The notes under the pieces: model-generated
Seen by the model: only the letters and a program-made list of their open reading frames with translations
Told to the model about the DNA's origin: nothing
Databases searched by the model: none
Part shown: positions 1 to 7,644 of the stretch, one piece after another
How the letters are laid out: each line of letters opens with the position of its first letter
Numbering within the stretch: the stretch's first letter is position 1
Source of the DNA: a virus
Length of the DNA stretch: 23,023 bases
Virus record (IMG/VR): IMGVR_UViG_3300030451_005153
Location: 1-23,023 of that record
Strand: one strand, 5' to 3'
Translations under genes and position numbers: made by a program

Positions 1-9
1 TAATGACAT
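1..9 (-). CDS. possible 5' end of next late gene (runs off window)
   Basis: On the minus strand an ATG lies directly after the TGA stop of the fibre-like gene (TGA then ATG TCA TTA) and the frame stays open to the window edge. A weak purine-rich sequence (GGGTGAAGTGA) precedes it. Other genes of this operon begin in the same abutting manner, which is the only support. Only three codons are visible, so nothing can be said of its product. Confidence 0.25.
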
Positions 10-900
10 TCACTTCACCCGATGCTTGAGCACTGCGAGGTTGCCACCATTGTACGCGAGGCTTGCCCCGTTGCTGTATGTGGTGTCGTGCACCATGTAG
101 TTTGTGCCGCTCGCCTTGTAGGGGTGCATGACGCCCTTGACGACCACACGAAGCCCGTAGACGACCAGGGCCGCAGGCTGGGTGCGCGGGTAGTACCAAG
201 CGCCCGAGATACCGCGCCAGAGCTGACCGCTTGCAACACTTGCACGAGGCAGAAGCCCATTGTCGGGCGTGTTGGCGTACCGCAGGCCGGCAGGCACCAC
301 ACTGCTCGATTCCATGTTTGTGAGCGGTTCACCGCGGTAGCTGCCGATTGTGGTCTTGAAGTCGCCCTGCCCGGTGACGGGCACAAAGTTCGCGCGCGCT
401 GCGCTGGTGATGTCCCATTCCAGGTAGAACACCCAGCAACCTCCCCAGGTGTCTTCTTTGGTGTCTGGGCTCGGTGCTGCACTGAAGGAGTAGTACCCGA
501 GGCTTCCTGCCGCGTCCCAATTGCTACCCTGCGTCGCTTTTACCGAGAGGTTCCAGTAGACGCGCAAGACCTCGCTGTTGGCAATGGTCAGCCCCGAGCC
601 AAAGCTCATGATGCTCGCATTGCCCGCACCGTCTTCGATGGCGTGAGGGTTGGCGGGCATGGCAGTCATGCCGTTTACGGTGACCGAGCTCGTGTGCTTC
701 CAGTCGTTCAGCCCGATGCCCTGCTCTTGCGCATGGCTGAGTAGCCAGTTGGTTGACGCGAACTGCGGCAGGTCATGAGCTGCGTCGCGGTGGTTGAACT
801 GGTTGAGGTCTGTCTGCGTGTAGCTGGAAAAGCGGTCGTTGAGGCTTGCCGCGTTGAGCGTGTCGCCGCCCTCAATGGGGCCGTCTGTAATGCGAGACAT
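10..900 (-). CDS. fibre-like virion protein, 296 aa
   Basis: I do not recognise a named family. The protein starts with a hydrophilic segment (MSRITDGPIEGGDTLNAAS) containing GGDTL, LNDRF and HDLP, which looks like a virion-anchoring N-terminus. It continues into a beta-rich body heavy in Gly, Ser, Tyr and Trp, as in fibre or head-decorating proteins. The start is ATG at 900, because GGAGG lies 8 nt upstream; the longer GTG start at 909 would sit on top of that ribosome binding site. The stop of the upstream gene overlaps this start (TAATG). Its N-terminus resembles that of the upstream 221-aa protein, so the two may be diverged copies. A role in attachment or the virion surface is inferred from position after the connector and nozzle genes. 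No enzyme motif was seen. Confidence 0.6.
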   Translation of the reverse strand: MSRITDGPIEGGDTLNAASLNDRFSSYTQTDLNQFNHRDAAHDLPQFASTNWLLSHAQEQGIGLNDWKHTSSVTVNGMTAMPANPHAIEDGAGNASIMSFGSGLTIANSEVLRVYWNLSVKATQGSNWDAAGSLGYYSFSAAPSPDTKEDTWGGCWVFYLEWDITSAARANFVPVTGQGDFKTTIGSYRGEPLTNMESSSVVPAGLRYANTPDNGLLPRASVASGQLWRGISGAWYYPRTQPAALVVYGLRVVVKGVMHPYKASGTNYMVHDTTYSNGASLAYNGGNLAVLKHRVK

Positions 901-1565
901 TAGCGCCACCTCCCGATTGCCAAGTAGCGCATGCTGTACAGGTGCGCCTGAGTGACGGGCATGCCGGCGCTTGTCGTGACGGCATCATCTTGAGACGGCT
1001 CGGTGATTCGCCACTGAAAGCGCAGGGCGATGTCTCCCTGCGGCACCAGGCTCGACCCGATGACACGGAAGGCCTCATGGCATCCGGGGCCGCGTTTTTC
1101 GGCGATGGTTACCCCGTTCGCGGTGATGCGCAGATTGAGGTATCGGGGCGTCTTCGGCCTCGGCACGTTCAGCCCGTCCGCCATGCTGCCGAAGATGTAC
1201 CCGTTGCCTGCCCACTCGACGTGGAGGTGACCACCCTTGAAGCCGGCAAGCACGACCGCGGTGCCGCTCGATGCGTTCTGCCAGCCCCCAGGGTACACGC
1301 GGAAGGCTGCAGCGTCCCAGGTGTTGGAAGGGCCACTGCCGACATAGACAACCGAGTTCTGCTGCCCGCCTGTCGGGTGTGATGGGTCGATGTAGCCGCG
1401 GAGGATGCCGTAGTCTTTGAGCCTCGACTCGGTAACGTAGGCCTCGGGCAGCTGGTCTCGGTCGAGCGTCGTGATGCTCGACTGCTGTGCGCGCAGCTCG
1501 TCGTTGATGGCGTCGGGGCTGAGTGTTCCGCCCGTTGTCGCGTCTCGCTGTGTCCACCGCTTCAT
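900..1565 (-). CDS. fibre-like virion protein, 221 aa
   Basis: This is a beta-rich protein of unknown family. The N-terminal part (residues 1-45) has GGTL, INDEL and DQLPEAYV, matching the order GGDTL, LNDRF and HDLP in the next gene. The body carries many Gly/Asn turns, and the C-terminus ends in a Tyr/Arg-rich strand (SMRYLAIGRWR). The ATG at 1565 overlaps the nozzle-like gene stop by 4 nt (ATGA), which favours it over the in-frame start 34 codons further upstream, located inside the nozzle gene. Context suggests a structural protein of the tail or a surface fibre, made in coupled translation with the nozzle-like protein. Whether it binds receptors or bridges tail and fibre cannot be told from sequence. 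Confidence 0.6.
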   Translation of the reverse strand: MKRWTQRDATTGGTLSPDAINDELRAQQSSITTLDRDQLPEAYVTESRLKDYGILRGYIDPSHPTGGQQNSVVYVGSGPSNTWDAAAFRVYPGGWQNASSGTAVVLAGFKGGHLHVEWAGNGYIFGSMADGLNVPRPKTPRYLNLRITANGVTIAEKRGPGCHEAFRVIGSSLVPQGDIALRFQWRITEPSQDDAVTTSAGMPVTQAHLYSMRYLAIGRWR

Positions 1566-3748
1566 GCGCGCCTTCCCATCACGACTTTGGTGCCCTTCGT
1601 GGTGAACTCGTACTCGTGGCCAACGAGGATGATGTCTGCCGTGGTTTCGAGCTCGAAGCAGAACCACGCCGCGGACATGTGCGCGACACTGTACCGCAGT
1701 GGTACCAGGCGCTCAGACTGGTAGGTCTCGGGCGCACCGAGCACCGTCTTGTCGAGGGTCGGCAGCACAACCGCGTCGGGGGGCTGGGCGAGGTAGGTAC
1801 GCTCAAGCACGGGCACCAGGTCGAAGTCCTTGTAGTGCCGCATCGTGATGGTGCTGTCGCCGGTCGTCATGACCCATATGGTGACGTAGGTGACCTGCTT
1901 CTGTAGCTGAGGGTCACCGGCAGACCACCAGGCCGACCGGTACACGCTCGTTGGTGCGCCCTTGAAGACCATCTCATCGGCTACAATGCTGCTGCCGAGG
2001 GCTCGCTTGCCCGACATGACGAAGAGGCCGCGTTGCGAGTCGGTGCCCCCTGCCTCGGCCCCGGTATGATGGCCGAAGATGATGGTGCCGTCTGCCCGAG
2101 TCGCCAGGGCTCCGACTGGGAATCCTCGGCGTGTGCTCCACGGGCTCAGGCGCTGCGAGTCGATGAGCGCAAGCCGGTCGAGGTGCAGAACGAGGCCGCG
2201 GTTCGGTCGGTCGTTGCCCTGAGCTGGGAAGAAGAGCTGATACTGCCGCTCGGACGCACTGAACACCGCAACAGCCCGGGGCAGGCAGTCGGGCGTCATG
2301 CGCTGGATGAACTCATCCTGCCCGATTGTGAGGTTGACCAGGTCCGCAATGGCGCCGCCCTCAAGGCCGCCTGTCAACCCGTACACACCATCAGTACCAA
2401 GGAAGACGACCCCGAGACCGGGCACCGCTGCGATTGTGTGAGGGCTCAGGCAGGTCACCGAGTTGCTGATTGTGGAGACCTGGAAGCCCTCCGCAAAGCT
2501 GCCGGTGACGACGTCGATGCCCCGCTCGCGGAAGACAAGCAGGTTCGTGTATGAGCCGAAGAGGCCGGTGATGGCACCGCCCTCGCTGCTGAGCTGCACA
2601 AAGTTCGCGGCCCCGAACTGCTCGATGAGTCCTGGCGCGCTGTAGTACAGGCTGAGGCCGTCATCGATACCGCCGTCGAGCCACAGACAGCCCCCGAAGA
2701 GCCCACTGAAGCGCGCGCGAGGGGCGGGCAGGGGGCCGGTCGCAATGTCGGGTTTGGGGCTGTTGAGGTCTGAGGCTCGGACTGCGTCAAAGAAGAGGTC
2801 TTCGGCGTTGTTCCGCACAACATCAAGCCGGTACAGCGTCGTGTCCCCCTCGTTTGCCCCGTCCTCGCTGTAGTTCTTCGTGCGGTAGATGACGCGGGCA
2901 ACGGTGCCCTCGGGACCAATGGGGAGACGGACACCGACGGCATGTCGGAAGCCTTCCGAGTTCGTCCACATGCCCCATGTGACCGTTGCTACTTCGCTGG
3001 CTGGTCCCTCGCTGCCCGTGGAGCTGATGAAGCTCACCGCGTAGCCGAAGAGCGACTGGTTGCCTCCGTCGACTGCCCCGGCTGCCTTGTTGCTGCCGAA
3101 GCCGAGCCCCCAGCGCGCACCGTCTGCAATCCCGCGCGGGTCAGATAGGCACCACAAAGTCAAGGCGCTGCCCATGATGGTCGGGTTGACCGTCGCCCCG
3201 CTCGGGGCGGGCATCGGGTTCACCCGCAGGGGCTCAGGTGAGCTCGGCAGCGACGCGAAGCCGAAAGCCCTGCAACACCTGGCAATGGCTGCCGTCGACT
3301 CGGACGCGTTGCCAAGGGGCCAAGGGTTCACGATGACAGGCCGGTCAACCCCGTTGGTGACGACTGTGCCGTACGGGGTGTCGGTGAACCAGCTGCCGGC
3401 CTCGGTGGGCGTTGGGATGTGTCGGTCGGCCTGCAAGGTGCGCAGGGTAGGAGCCCCTGCAGCGTCGTAGTAGAGCTGCAGCTTGCCGTCAGACTCGAAG
3501 AGCACCGCCTGCCGGGCACCGCCTGCGAGCTGCTGCGCGACATGCAGCGCGTAGATGGGGCCAGTGGTGGCGAAGGGGTCGAAGTCGTTGCGGCCCGTCC
3601 GGTACTGCTCATAGCCAACCCGAGACGACCAGCCGCCCGATACCCGGTCGAGGGTCCAGTTCTGCAGCTTGCCTGCATCCTGCGGGTTCTGCGGCAGCCT
3701 GGTGGCTACGCCGCCGGCAAGGGGCGTCTGATACTGCGACTGGTTCAT
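1562..3748 (-). CDS. tail nozzle-like / tail tubular protein B-like, 728 aa
   Basis: A large beta-rich protein with no membrane segments. It begins with a short arm (MNQSQYQTPLAGGVATRLPQ) followed by Arg-Val-Gly-Tyr-Glu-Gln, then repeated strand-turn units typical of propeller-like phage proteins, such as QAVLFESDGKLQLYYD near residue 85 and GVVFLGTDGVYGL in the second half. Length (about 730 aa) and position directly after an adaptor-like protein match podovirus nozzle proteins such as T7 gp12, which close the tail tube and carry fibres. That assignment rests on context and general character, not on a diagnostic motif. The ATG at 3748 overlaps the adaptor stop by 4 nt (ATGA), so production of the two is probably coupled. 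An alternative is another large beta-propeller virion protein. No protease or glycanase signature was seen. Confidence 0.6.
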   Translation of the reverse strand: MNQSQYQTPLAGGVATRLPQNPQDAGKLQNWTLDRVSGGWSSRVGYEQYRTGRNDFDPFATTGPIYALHVAQQLAGGARQAVLFESDGKLQLYYDAAGAPTLRTLQADRHIPTPTEAGSWFTDTPYGTVVTNGVDRPVIVNPWPLGNASESTAAIARCCRAFGFASLPSSPEPLRVNPMPAPSGATVNPTIMGSALTLWCLSDPRGIADGARWGLGFGSNKAAGAVDGGNQSLFGYAVSFISSTGSEGPASEVATVTWGMWTNSEGFRHAVGVRLPIGPEGTVARVIYRTKNYSEDGANEGDTTLYRLDVVRNNAEDLFFDAVRASDLNSPKPDIATGPLPAPRARFSGLFGGCLWLDGGIDDGLSLYYSAPGLIEQFGAANFVQLSSEGGAITGLFGSYTNLLVFRERGIDVVTGSFAEGFQVSTISNSVTCLSPHTIAAVPGLGVVFLGTDGVYGLTGGLEGGAIADLVNLTIGQDEFIQRMTPDCLPRAVAVFSASERQYQLFFPAQGNDRPNRGLVLHLDRLALIDSQRLSPWSTRRGFPVGALATRADGTIIFGHHTGAEAGGTDSQRGLFVMSGKRALGSSIVADEMVFKGAPTSVYRSAWWSAGDPQLQKQVTYVTIWVMTTGDSTITMRHYKDFDLVPVLERTYLAQPPDAVVLPTLDKTVLGAPETYQSERLVPLRYSVAHMSAAWFCFELETTADIILVGHEYEFTTKGTKVVMGRRA

Positions 3749-5112
3749 GAGAACGTCAGGGGGCCGTAGGGGTTGCGCACGAAGCGGGTGCCCGCGGTTG
3801 GTGTGCCCTTGATGATGCGTCGGGGCACCTCCTTCAAATACCGCTGTTCCATGGCTTTGAAGAGCACATCCTTCTTGCGCATGTAGACCGAGGCAAGGGC
3901 AGGGTTGTCGACCTTGAGGGTGAGCGCCTCAAGGGCAGCATAGGCGACTATCTGAGCGTAGGCGGCAGGCACCAGGGGGACGTCTTGGTCCTCCTGCATG
4001 CGAGGGGGCGCGACCACCATGCGGGTATCGATGTCCTGGTCGCCGCTTGGGTGGGGGTAGAGCTCGACCGACCGGTAGAGGCCGGCCTGGTTGAAGCTGT
4101 ACCGGATGGCCTCGGACTGAAAGGCCTGCCCGCTCAGGTGGGTCAGGCTGAGGTTCGGCTTGAGGGTCACACCGCCCGTCGGGGCTACGGTGTCGACTCC
4201 GACTGCAAGGGCATCGACCGCGTCTGCATGGGTGATGCGCACCGGTGCGAGGATGTTGGCCTCGGCGCAGGTGAAGTAGTACCGCCGGTAGAGCCCGGTC
4301 TGGTTGGGCAGGGTCTCGGGCGTCAGGGTCAGGGTCTGCGTATTGGTGAGCGTGAAGCTCGCGACCTTGCTGAGGGCAGACTCGAAGCCCGACGACACAT
4401 CTCGTCGGTAGGTCGGGTAGTTCTGCGCGTTCGGCCCCATGACGTTGCACATATAGACGTCGATGGTCCGCGCGCCTTGGGAGGCACCTGCTACCGTTGC
4501 AATCCCTCGGGGCACCTGGGGCGCTGGGATGCGGTCGCCCTCGCTGGGAAGGAATGCCTCGATGGTTCCGAGCAGGTCAGGGTCAAGGTTCGCGTCTTCG
4601 CGTTCCCACTTGCTCAGGAACATTGCTTTTGCAGGTATGCCAACCTTGGGGTCACTCACGTTCTGCAGCGTCATGCAGTCGGACGGCAGGCGCACCTCTC
4701 GCCGCTTGACGGTGACGGTGTAGGTGCCGCTTGCGCCGACGAAGGGCCGGCGCAGATACAACCTGGTGGCGAGCTCGACCCAGGCAACGCGGTGCCGGTG
4801 CGAGTTGCCCGCGGAGTCTTTGAAGGTCAGCTCAGCCCGGGCGAGGTTGCTGCCCGGTGTGATGGGGTCTGCCGAGATGGGCAGTCCGGTGCCTGTCACT
4901 GTGGCGCTGCCACTGGTAAAGGTCAGGCTCAAGGTGGTGTCGGTGTACACCTTGACGCGTCGCTCTTTGCTCGCGAAGGCCCAGGGCCGGTCTGTCAGGG
5001 TGCGCGTCTGCGCGTCGTTGAGCAGCGCGACGAGCTGTGTCCGATATGTCGGATTCGTAGGGTCGTAGTCCAGGAGGTTTCCGCAGAAGTCGAGTAGCTC
5101 GCCGAGATTCAA
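3745..5112 (-). CDS. head-tail adaptor / tail tubular A-like protein with large insertion, 455 aa
   Basis: Residues 1-55 (MNLGELLDFCGNLLDYD, LVALLNDAQTRTLTDRPWAF) form the helical start typical of connector proteins of the gp6/gp11 kind. Residues 370-430 (PPRMQEDQDVPLVP, AYAQIVAYAALEALTL, KKDVLFKAMEQRYLKE) form the matching helical end. Such adaptors are commonly about 150-250 aa; here a beta-rich stretch of roughly residues 200-350 separates the two halves, with two similar turns (TGLYRRYYF and AGLYRSVELY). The start is TTG at 5112: GAGGTGA lies just upstream, while the nearby ATG at 5124 reads ATG AGG TGA and stops at once. The gene lies between the capsid terminator and the nozzle-like gene, where a connector is expected. 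The adaptor call is fairly firm; the role of the insert (ring contact or fibre dock) is inference. Confidence 0.65.
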   Translation of the reverse strand: MNLGELLDFCGNLLDYDPTNPTYRTQLVALLNDAQTRTLTDRPWAFASKERRVKVYTDTTLSLTFTSGSATVTGTGLPISADPITPGSNLARAELTFKDSAGNSHRHRVAWVELATRLYLRRPFVGASGTYTVTVKRREVRLPSDCMTLQNVSDPKVGIPAKAMFLSKWEREDANLDPDLLGTIEAFLPSEGDRIPAPQVPRGIATVAGASQGARTIDVYMCNVMGPNAQNYPTYRRDVSSGFESALSKVASFTLTNTQTLTLTPETLPNQTGLYRRYYFTCAEANILAPVRITHADAVDALAVGVDTVAPTGGVTLKPNLSLTHLSGQAFQSEAIRYSFNQAGLYRSVELYPHPSGDQDIDTRMVVAPPRMQEDQDVPLVPAAYAQIVAYAALEALTLKVDNPALASVYMRKKDVLFKAMEQRYLKEVPRRIIKGTPTAGTRFVRNPYGPLTFS

Positions 5113-5132
5113 GGGTCACCTCATGGAAAGAA

Positions 5133-5166
5133 GGCCCCTTCGCCGTGGGAACAGAGCGAAGGGGCC
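5133..5166 (-). terminator. intrinsic terminator after the capsid/decoration genes
   Basis: An 11-bp perfect inverted repeat, GGCCCCTTCGC (5133-5143) and GCGAAGGGGCC (5156-5166), encloses a 12-nt loop. Read on the minus strand the stem is followed by TTCTTTCC, a short U-rich run. It lies between the decoration gene stop (5216) and the connector start (5112). This would lower readthrough from the highly expressed capsid genes into the connector and tail genes. No gene starts between the stem and the connector. Confidence 0.75.
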
Positions 5167-5193
5167 GGGGCAGCGCCTGCCGAGGACACGTGG

Positions 5194-5208
5194 CAGGGCA
5201 CCGCCCTG
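5194..5208 (-). other. small hairpin just downstream of decoration gene stop
   Basis: CAGGGC (5194-5199), a 3-nt loop and GCCCTG (5203-5208) form a compact stem eight bases beyond the decoration gene stop, before the larger terminator. It lacks a U-tract of its own. It may stabilise the 3' end of capsid mRNA or act with the terminator. Confidence 0.4.
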
Positions 5209-5215
5209 GGGGGGA

Positions 5216-5683
5216 CTAGTACTTCTTGATGACGAAGACCGGCGCGAGGTTGGCGGTGTCGGCAGCCAAGGCGATACCGCACACGCTACCCGTCGTGGTG
5301 CCAGGCACCTCGATTTCGGCGCGGCCTGCGGTGCCGATGGGACCGACGAGGGCACTGCCCGCAACGGTCGCACCTGCCACCTGGGCCTCGTCGACGTAGC
5401 CGGCCACGACGATGCGGACCTGCTCACCGGCTGCAGCGACGGCAGCAAGGGCCACACCGAATGCAGCAGCGTTGCCCTTCGTGCCGACCCCGACGCATTC
5501 CTTGACGTAAAGCGCACGGTCTGCGCCGGTCTTGGATGCGTCGAGCTCAACCCAGTCGCCCTTGGCAATGGCGCCGGAGCTGATGAAGGTCTCGACCTGG
5601 CGGCGGTTGCTGGTGTCGGCACCGGCCCCAGTAGGGGAGGTGATGCCGTCGCCGAGGAACTGGATGAGAGTTGAAGTAGCCAT
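5216..5683 (-). CDS. capsid decoration protein, 155 aa
   Basis: A small, Ala/Gly/Val-rich, beta-strand protein without Trp-rich or catalytic motifs. It shows the pattern of head decoration proteins placed next to the capsid gene: an N-terminal arm (MATSTLIQFLGDG), a segment with GAIAKGDWVELD around residues 37-48, then GVALAAVAAAGEQVRIVVAGYVDEAQ around residues 75-100. The latter resembles the DUF2190-type family in which each copy treats added elements as a reset of default value strands. It would bind the outside of the expanded head and stabilise it. ATG at 5683 follows GGAGGCCTGAGCC and lies 3 nt after the capsid stop, so capsid and decoration proteins are expected in similar amounts. A small minor capsid protein is the alternative. 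Confidence 0.7.
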   Translation of the reverse strand: MATSTLIQFLGDGITSPTGAGADTSNRRQVETFISSGAIAKGDWVELDASKTGADRALYVKECVGVGTKGNAAAFGVALAAVAAAGEQVRIVVAGYVDEAQVAGATVAGSALVGPIGTAGRAEIEVPGTTTGSVCGIALAADTANLAPVFVIKKY

Positions 5684-5686
5684 GGC

Positions 5687-6700
5687 TCAGGCCTCCGCGT
5701 CGAGAAGGACACCGTGCGAGGCAAGGTGACCGGTGACAAGCTGCATGCGGCAGAAGACCATAGCGGCCTCGGTCGCAGTGCCAGGAACGGGCATCATGTC
5801 GCCGACTTCGAAGAAGCCGTCGGTGTCCGCATAGAGCTGGAAGTTGCTGGAGCTCAGCACGTAGGCCGAGACAGGCTTCGCAGGAGACTGGGCGGTGAAG
5901 CCGAGGTTGGGCTCGACGTAGATGCGAGCACCGCGCCACATCGCCACCATGTCGCGGTCGAGGCTGTCACGGCCTTCTGCGCTGACGTAGTTGACGAAGC
6001 TCTGCTGCTTGGCCTGGAAGGCTGCGAAGCACTTCGGGCTCATGAGGATGATGTCAGGGAACTCGCCGGAGGGGTTCCGAATCTGACAGTCAATCATGAG
6101 CTGGTCGAGGTGCGACAGGGCGAAGCTGGCGCCCGAGTCGAAGAAGTTGTTGAACCAGTTCTGGGACCGGTAGGTGGTCTTCGCGAGACCGCCAACGGTG
6201 TTCTGCTGGGTGTTCGTGGCAATGCCTTCGAGCCATCCGGTGCCGGCTGCTGTGGTCATGCCGTTGAGGGTCTGCAGCGTTGTCAGGGTGGAGCTGTTGC
6301 CCACGATGACCTGCTTGCTGACTTCCTTCTTCAGCCCGAGCATCACGTTCTTCATCTTGCTTTCCAAGATGTTGACGACTGCAAGGTCACCCTTGTTCGC
6401 GGCCTTCTCGACTGCGCTGAGGATGATGGGCTGGGTGAAGTTCGCATACTCGAACTTGGCAGTCTGGAAGGGGTCAGTCACTGCCATGCTCACCGGCTCA
6501 AAGCCGTTGGTGAGCTCGGTGATGGAGCTGTGGTCACCGAAGATGACAGGCTGCTCGACGCGGAGACCGCCCGAGACCTTGACCAGGTTGCCCGCGCTTT
6601 CGATGGCGCGGAAGAGGGGATGCGAGAGGAAAGAGTTGTCAATCAGCTTGTCGCGCAGGAGCTGCAGCGTAGTGCTGATGACGCTTTGAGGTGCGGCCAA
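5687..6700 (-). CDS. major capsid protein, HK97 fold, 337 aa
   Basis: The length, gene position (scaffold before, decoration after) and the composition fit an HK97-fold major capsid protein. An N-terminal helical arm (residues 1-35, SVISTTLQLLRDKLIDN) precedes a strand region with FEPVSMAVTDPFQTAKFEYANFT near residues 67-90, which fits an E-loop and strand layout. The middle has DQLMIDCQIRNPSGEFPDIILMSPKCF near residues 200-230, a pattern seen in the P-domain/A-domain region of phage capsids. The C-terminus ends with MVFCRMQLVTGHLASHGVLL. The start is TTG at 6700, with GGGAGG 5 nt upstream; no in-frame ATG or GTG occurs nearby upstream. Rare TTG use in the most abundant virion protein is odd. 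No protease gene is present, so maturation cleavage is not implied. Confidence 0.85.
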   Translation of the reverse strand: MAAPQSVISTTLQLLRDKLIDNSFLSHPLFRAIESAGNLVKVSGGLRVEQPVIFGDHSSITELTNGFEPVSMAVTDPFQTAKFEYANFTQPIILSAVEKAANKGDLAVVNILESKMKNVMLGLKKEVSKQVIVGNSSTLTTLQTLNGMTTAAGTGWLEGIATNTQQNTVGGLAKTTYRSQNWFNNFFDSGASFALSHLDQLMIDCQIRNPSGEFPDIILMSPKCFAAFQAKQQSFVNYVSAEGRDSLDRDMVAMWRGARIYVEPNLGFTAQSPAKPVSAYVLSSSNFQLYADTDGFFEVGDMMPVPGTATEAAMVFCRMQLVTGHLASHGVLLDAEA

Positions 6701-6819
6701 GGTGGCCTCCCATAGCGGTTGGATGCTTGCGTATTCGGGGCGTGCTGCGGTCGTCGCAGTGCCGAAGGCGCAAGGCTCCGCTACGGGGTGGCCTCACATG
6801 GCTGCACTGTAGCACGGTG

Positions 6820-7638
6820 TCAGCGGCGATGCATAGCCTGGGCCATGGCGAGAATATCGGCTGCACTGGTGTTGCGCAGGTCTCCCCGCTTCGGCCTGCC
6901 TTGGCGTCCGCCCTTGCGGCTGGTGCCGGTGCCCTTGAGCGCTGCCTCTTTGGCTGCCCGCCGCTTTGCTGCCCGGGCTTCGCTGGCCTTGGCGGCCTCG
7001 GCCTTTGCTTTCTTGCCCTTGGCTGCCCAGTAGGCGGTTTCGAGGTCAAGCGATTCGTTGTTCTCAAGGAGGTGCTGCACCTCCGAGCGCAGCCCGGTGT
7101 CTGTCTCGAAGTCAGGGTGCTGCTGCAAGAAGCTCTTGTAGTTGTCCTGCGCTGCCATCTGCTCATACTCGGCCTGCATCGGCTCAAGCACCTGCTGCAG
7201 GCGCCTGGTGACCTCTCGCTCGATGCGCGCGTTGATGCTCGCCTCGTTGAACGGGTCGTATTCGGGCAGCTCGTCAGGGGTGGTGAGGGCTTCCTTGCCC
7301 CGCATCAAGGCTTCCCGCTCGCGCTTGAAGTCTTTGCGCTGCTCGGCAAGCTCCTGGGTCTTCCGGGTGTAGTCGGCCTGCATGCTGCGCATCAGCTTCG
7401 CAATGTCAGGGGGGACCGACTTGACGGCTTGCTCCCAGCTCAGGCCCCGCTTTTTCGGGGGCTCGTCACCCGTCTGCTCTTCCACCTCGACTTCTGCCCC
7501 GTCTTCCTCCATGGCAGCTTGCATCGCTGCGAGCTCGGGGTCAGGGGCTGCGGGTGTCGGCTCAGCTGCTTCCGGCTGGGTAGTGGTTTGCGCCTGCACT
7601 TCTGCAAGCACTTGCTCGGCAACGCTCTCATGTGACAT
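6820..7638 (-). CDS. capsid scaffolding protein, 272 aa
   Basis: Directly upstream of the capsid gene, this protein is almost all predicted helix with strong charge segregation. Residues 1-75 are acidic and Ala/Pro/Glu-rich (AEVQAQTTTQPEAAEPTPAA, then EEDGAEVEVEEQTGDE). The centre (about 85-200) is a charged coiled-coil-like stretch (MQADYTRKTQELAEQRKDF). Residues 215-272 are very basic (KAEAAKASEARAAKRRAAKEA), as in phage scaffold C-termini that bind capsid. The start is ATG at 7638, preceded by GAGGACAC, a leader shared with several other genes of this phage. It would direct procapsid assembly and leave before or during packaging. The separate 119-nt gap to the capsid start contains two weak hairpins. 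Confidence 0.8.
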   Translation of the reverse strand: MSHESVAEQVLAEVQAQTTTQPEAAEPTPAAPDPELAAMQAAMEEDGAEVEVEEQTGDEPPKKRGLSWEQAVKSVPPDIAKLMRSMQADYTRKTQELAEQRKDFKREREALMRGKEALTTPDELPEYDPFNEASINARIEREVTRRLQQVLEPMQAEYEQMAAQDNYKSFLQQHPDFETDTGLRSEVQHLLENNESLDLETAYWAAKGKKAKAEAAKASEARAAKRRAAKEAALKGTGTSRKGGRQGRPKRGDLRNTSAADILAMAQAMHRR

Positions 7639-7644
7639 GTGTCC

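Noticed and set aside
22-744. Long plus-strand frame of 240 aa opposite the fibre-like gene
   Set aside because: It is antisense to a gene with clear ribosome binding site and start/stop overlap; the translated sequence is Arg/His/Val-rich with no fold pattern, as expected from GC-rich antisense frames.
10-900. Diversity-generating retroelement variable gene
   Set aside because: No reverse transcriptase and no template-type near-repeat of the fibre gene end was seen in the window; absence elsewhere in the genome is not shown.
3985-5097. Plus-strand frame of 370 aa opposite the connector gene
   Set aside because: Antisense mirror; the connector gene has overlaps, SD and family-like helical ends.
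5714-6715. Plus-strand frame of 333 aa opposite the major capsid gene
   Set aside because: It mirrors the capsid gene in a GC-rich genome; composition is antisense-type and no ribosome binding site or operon partner exists.
6741-6824. Two hairpins in the scaffold-capsid gap as a terminator or riboswitch
   Set aside because: Stems of 5 and 7 pairs with mismatch or bulge, no U-tract, no conserved aptamer pattern; left as unassigned leader structure.
6691-7635. Plus-strand frame of 314 aa opposite the scaffold gene
   Set aside because: Leu/Gly/Cys-rich mirror of the strongly charged scaffold helix; no start context.
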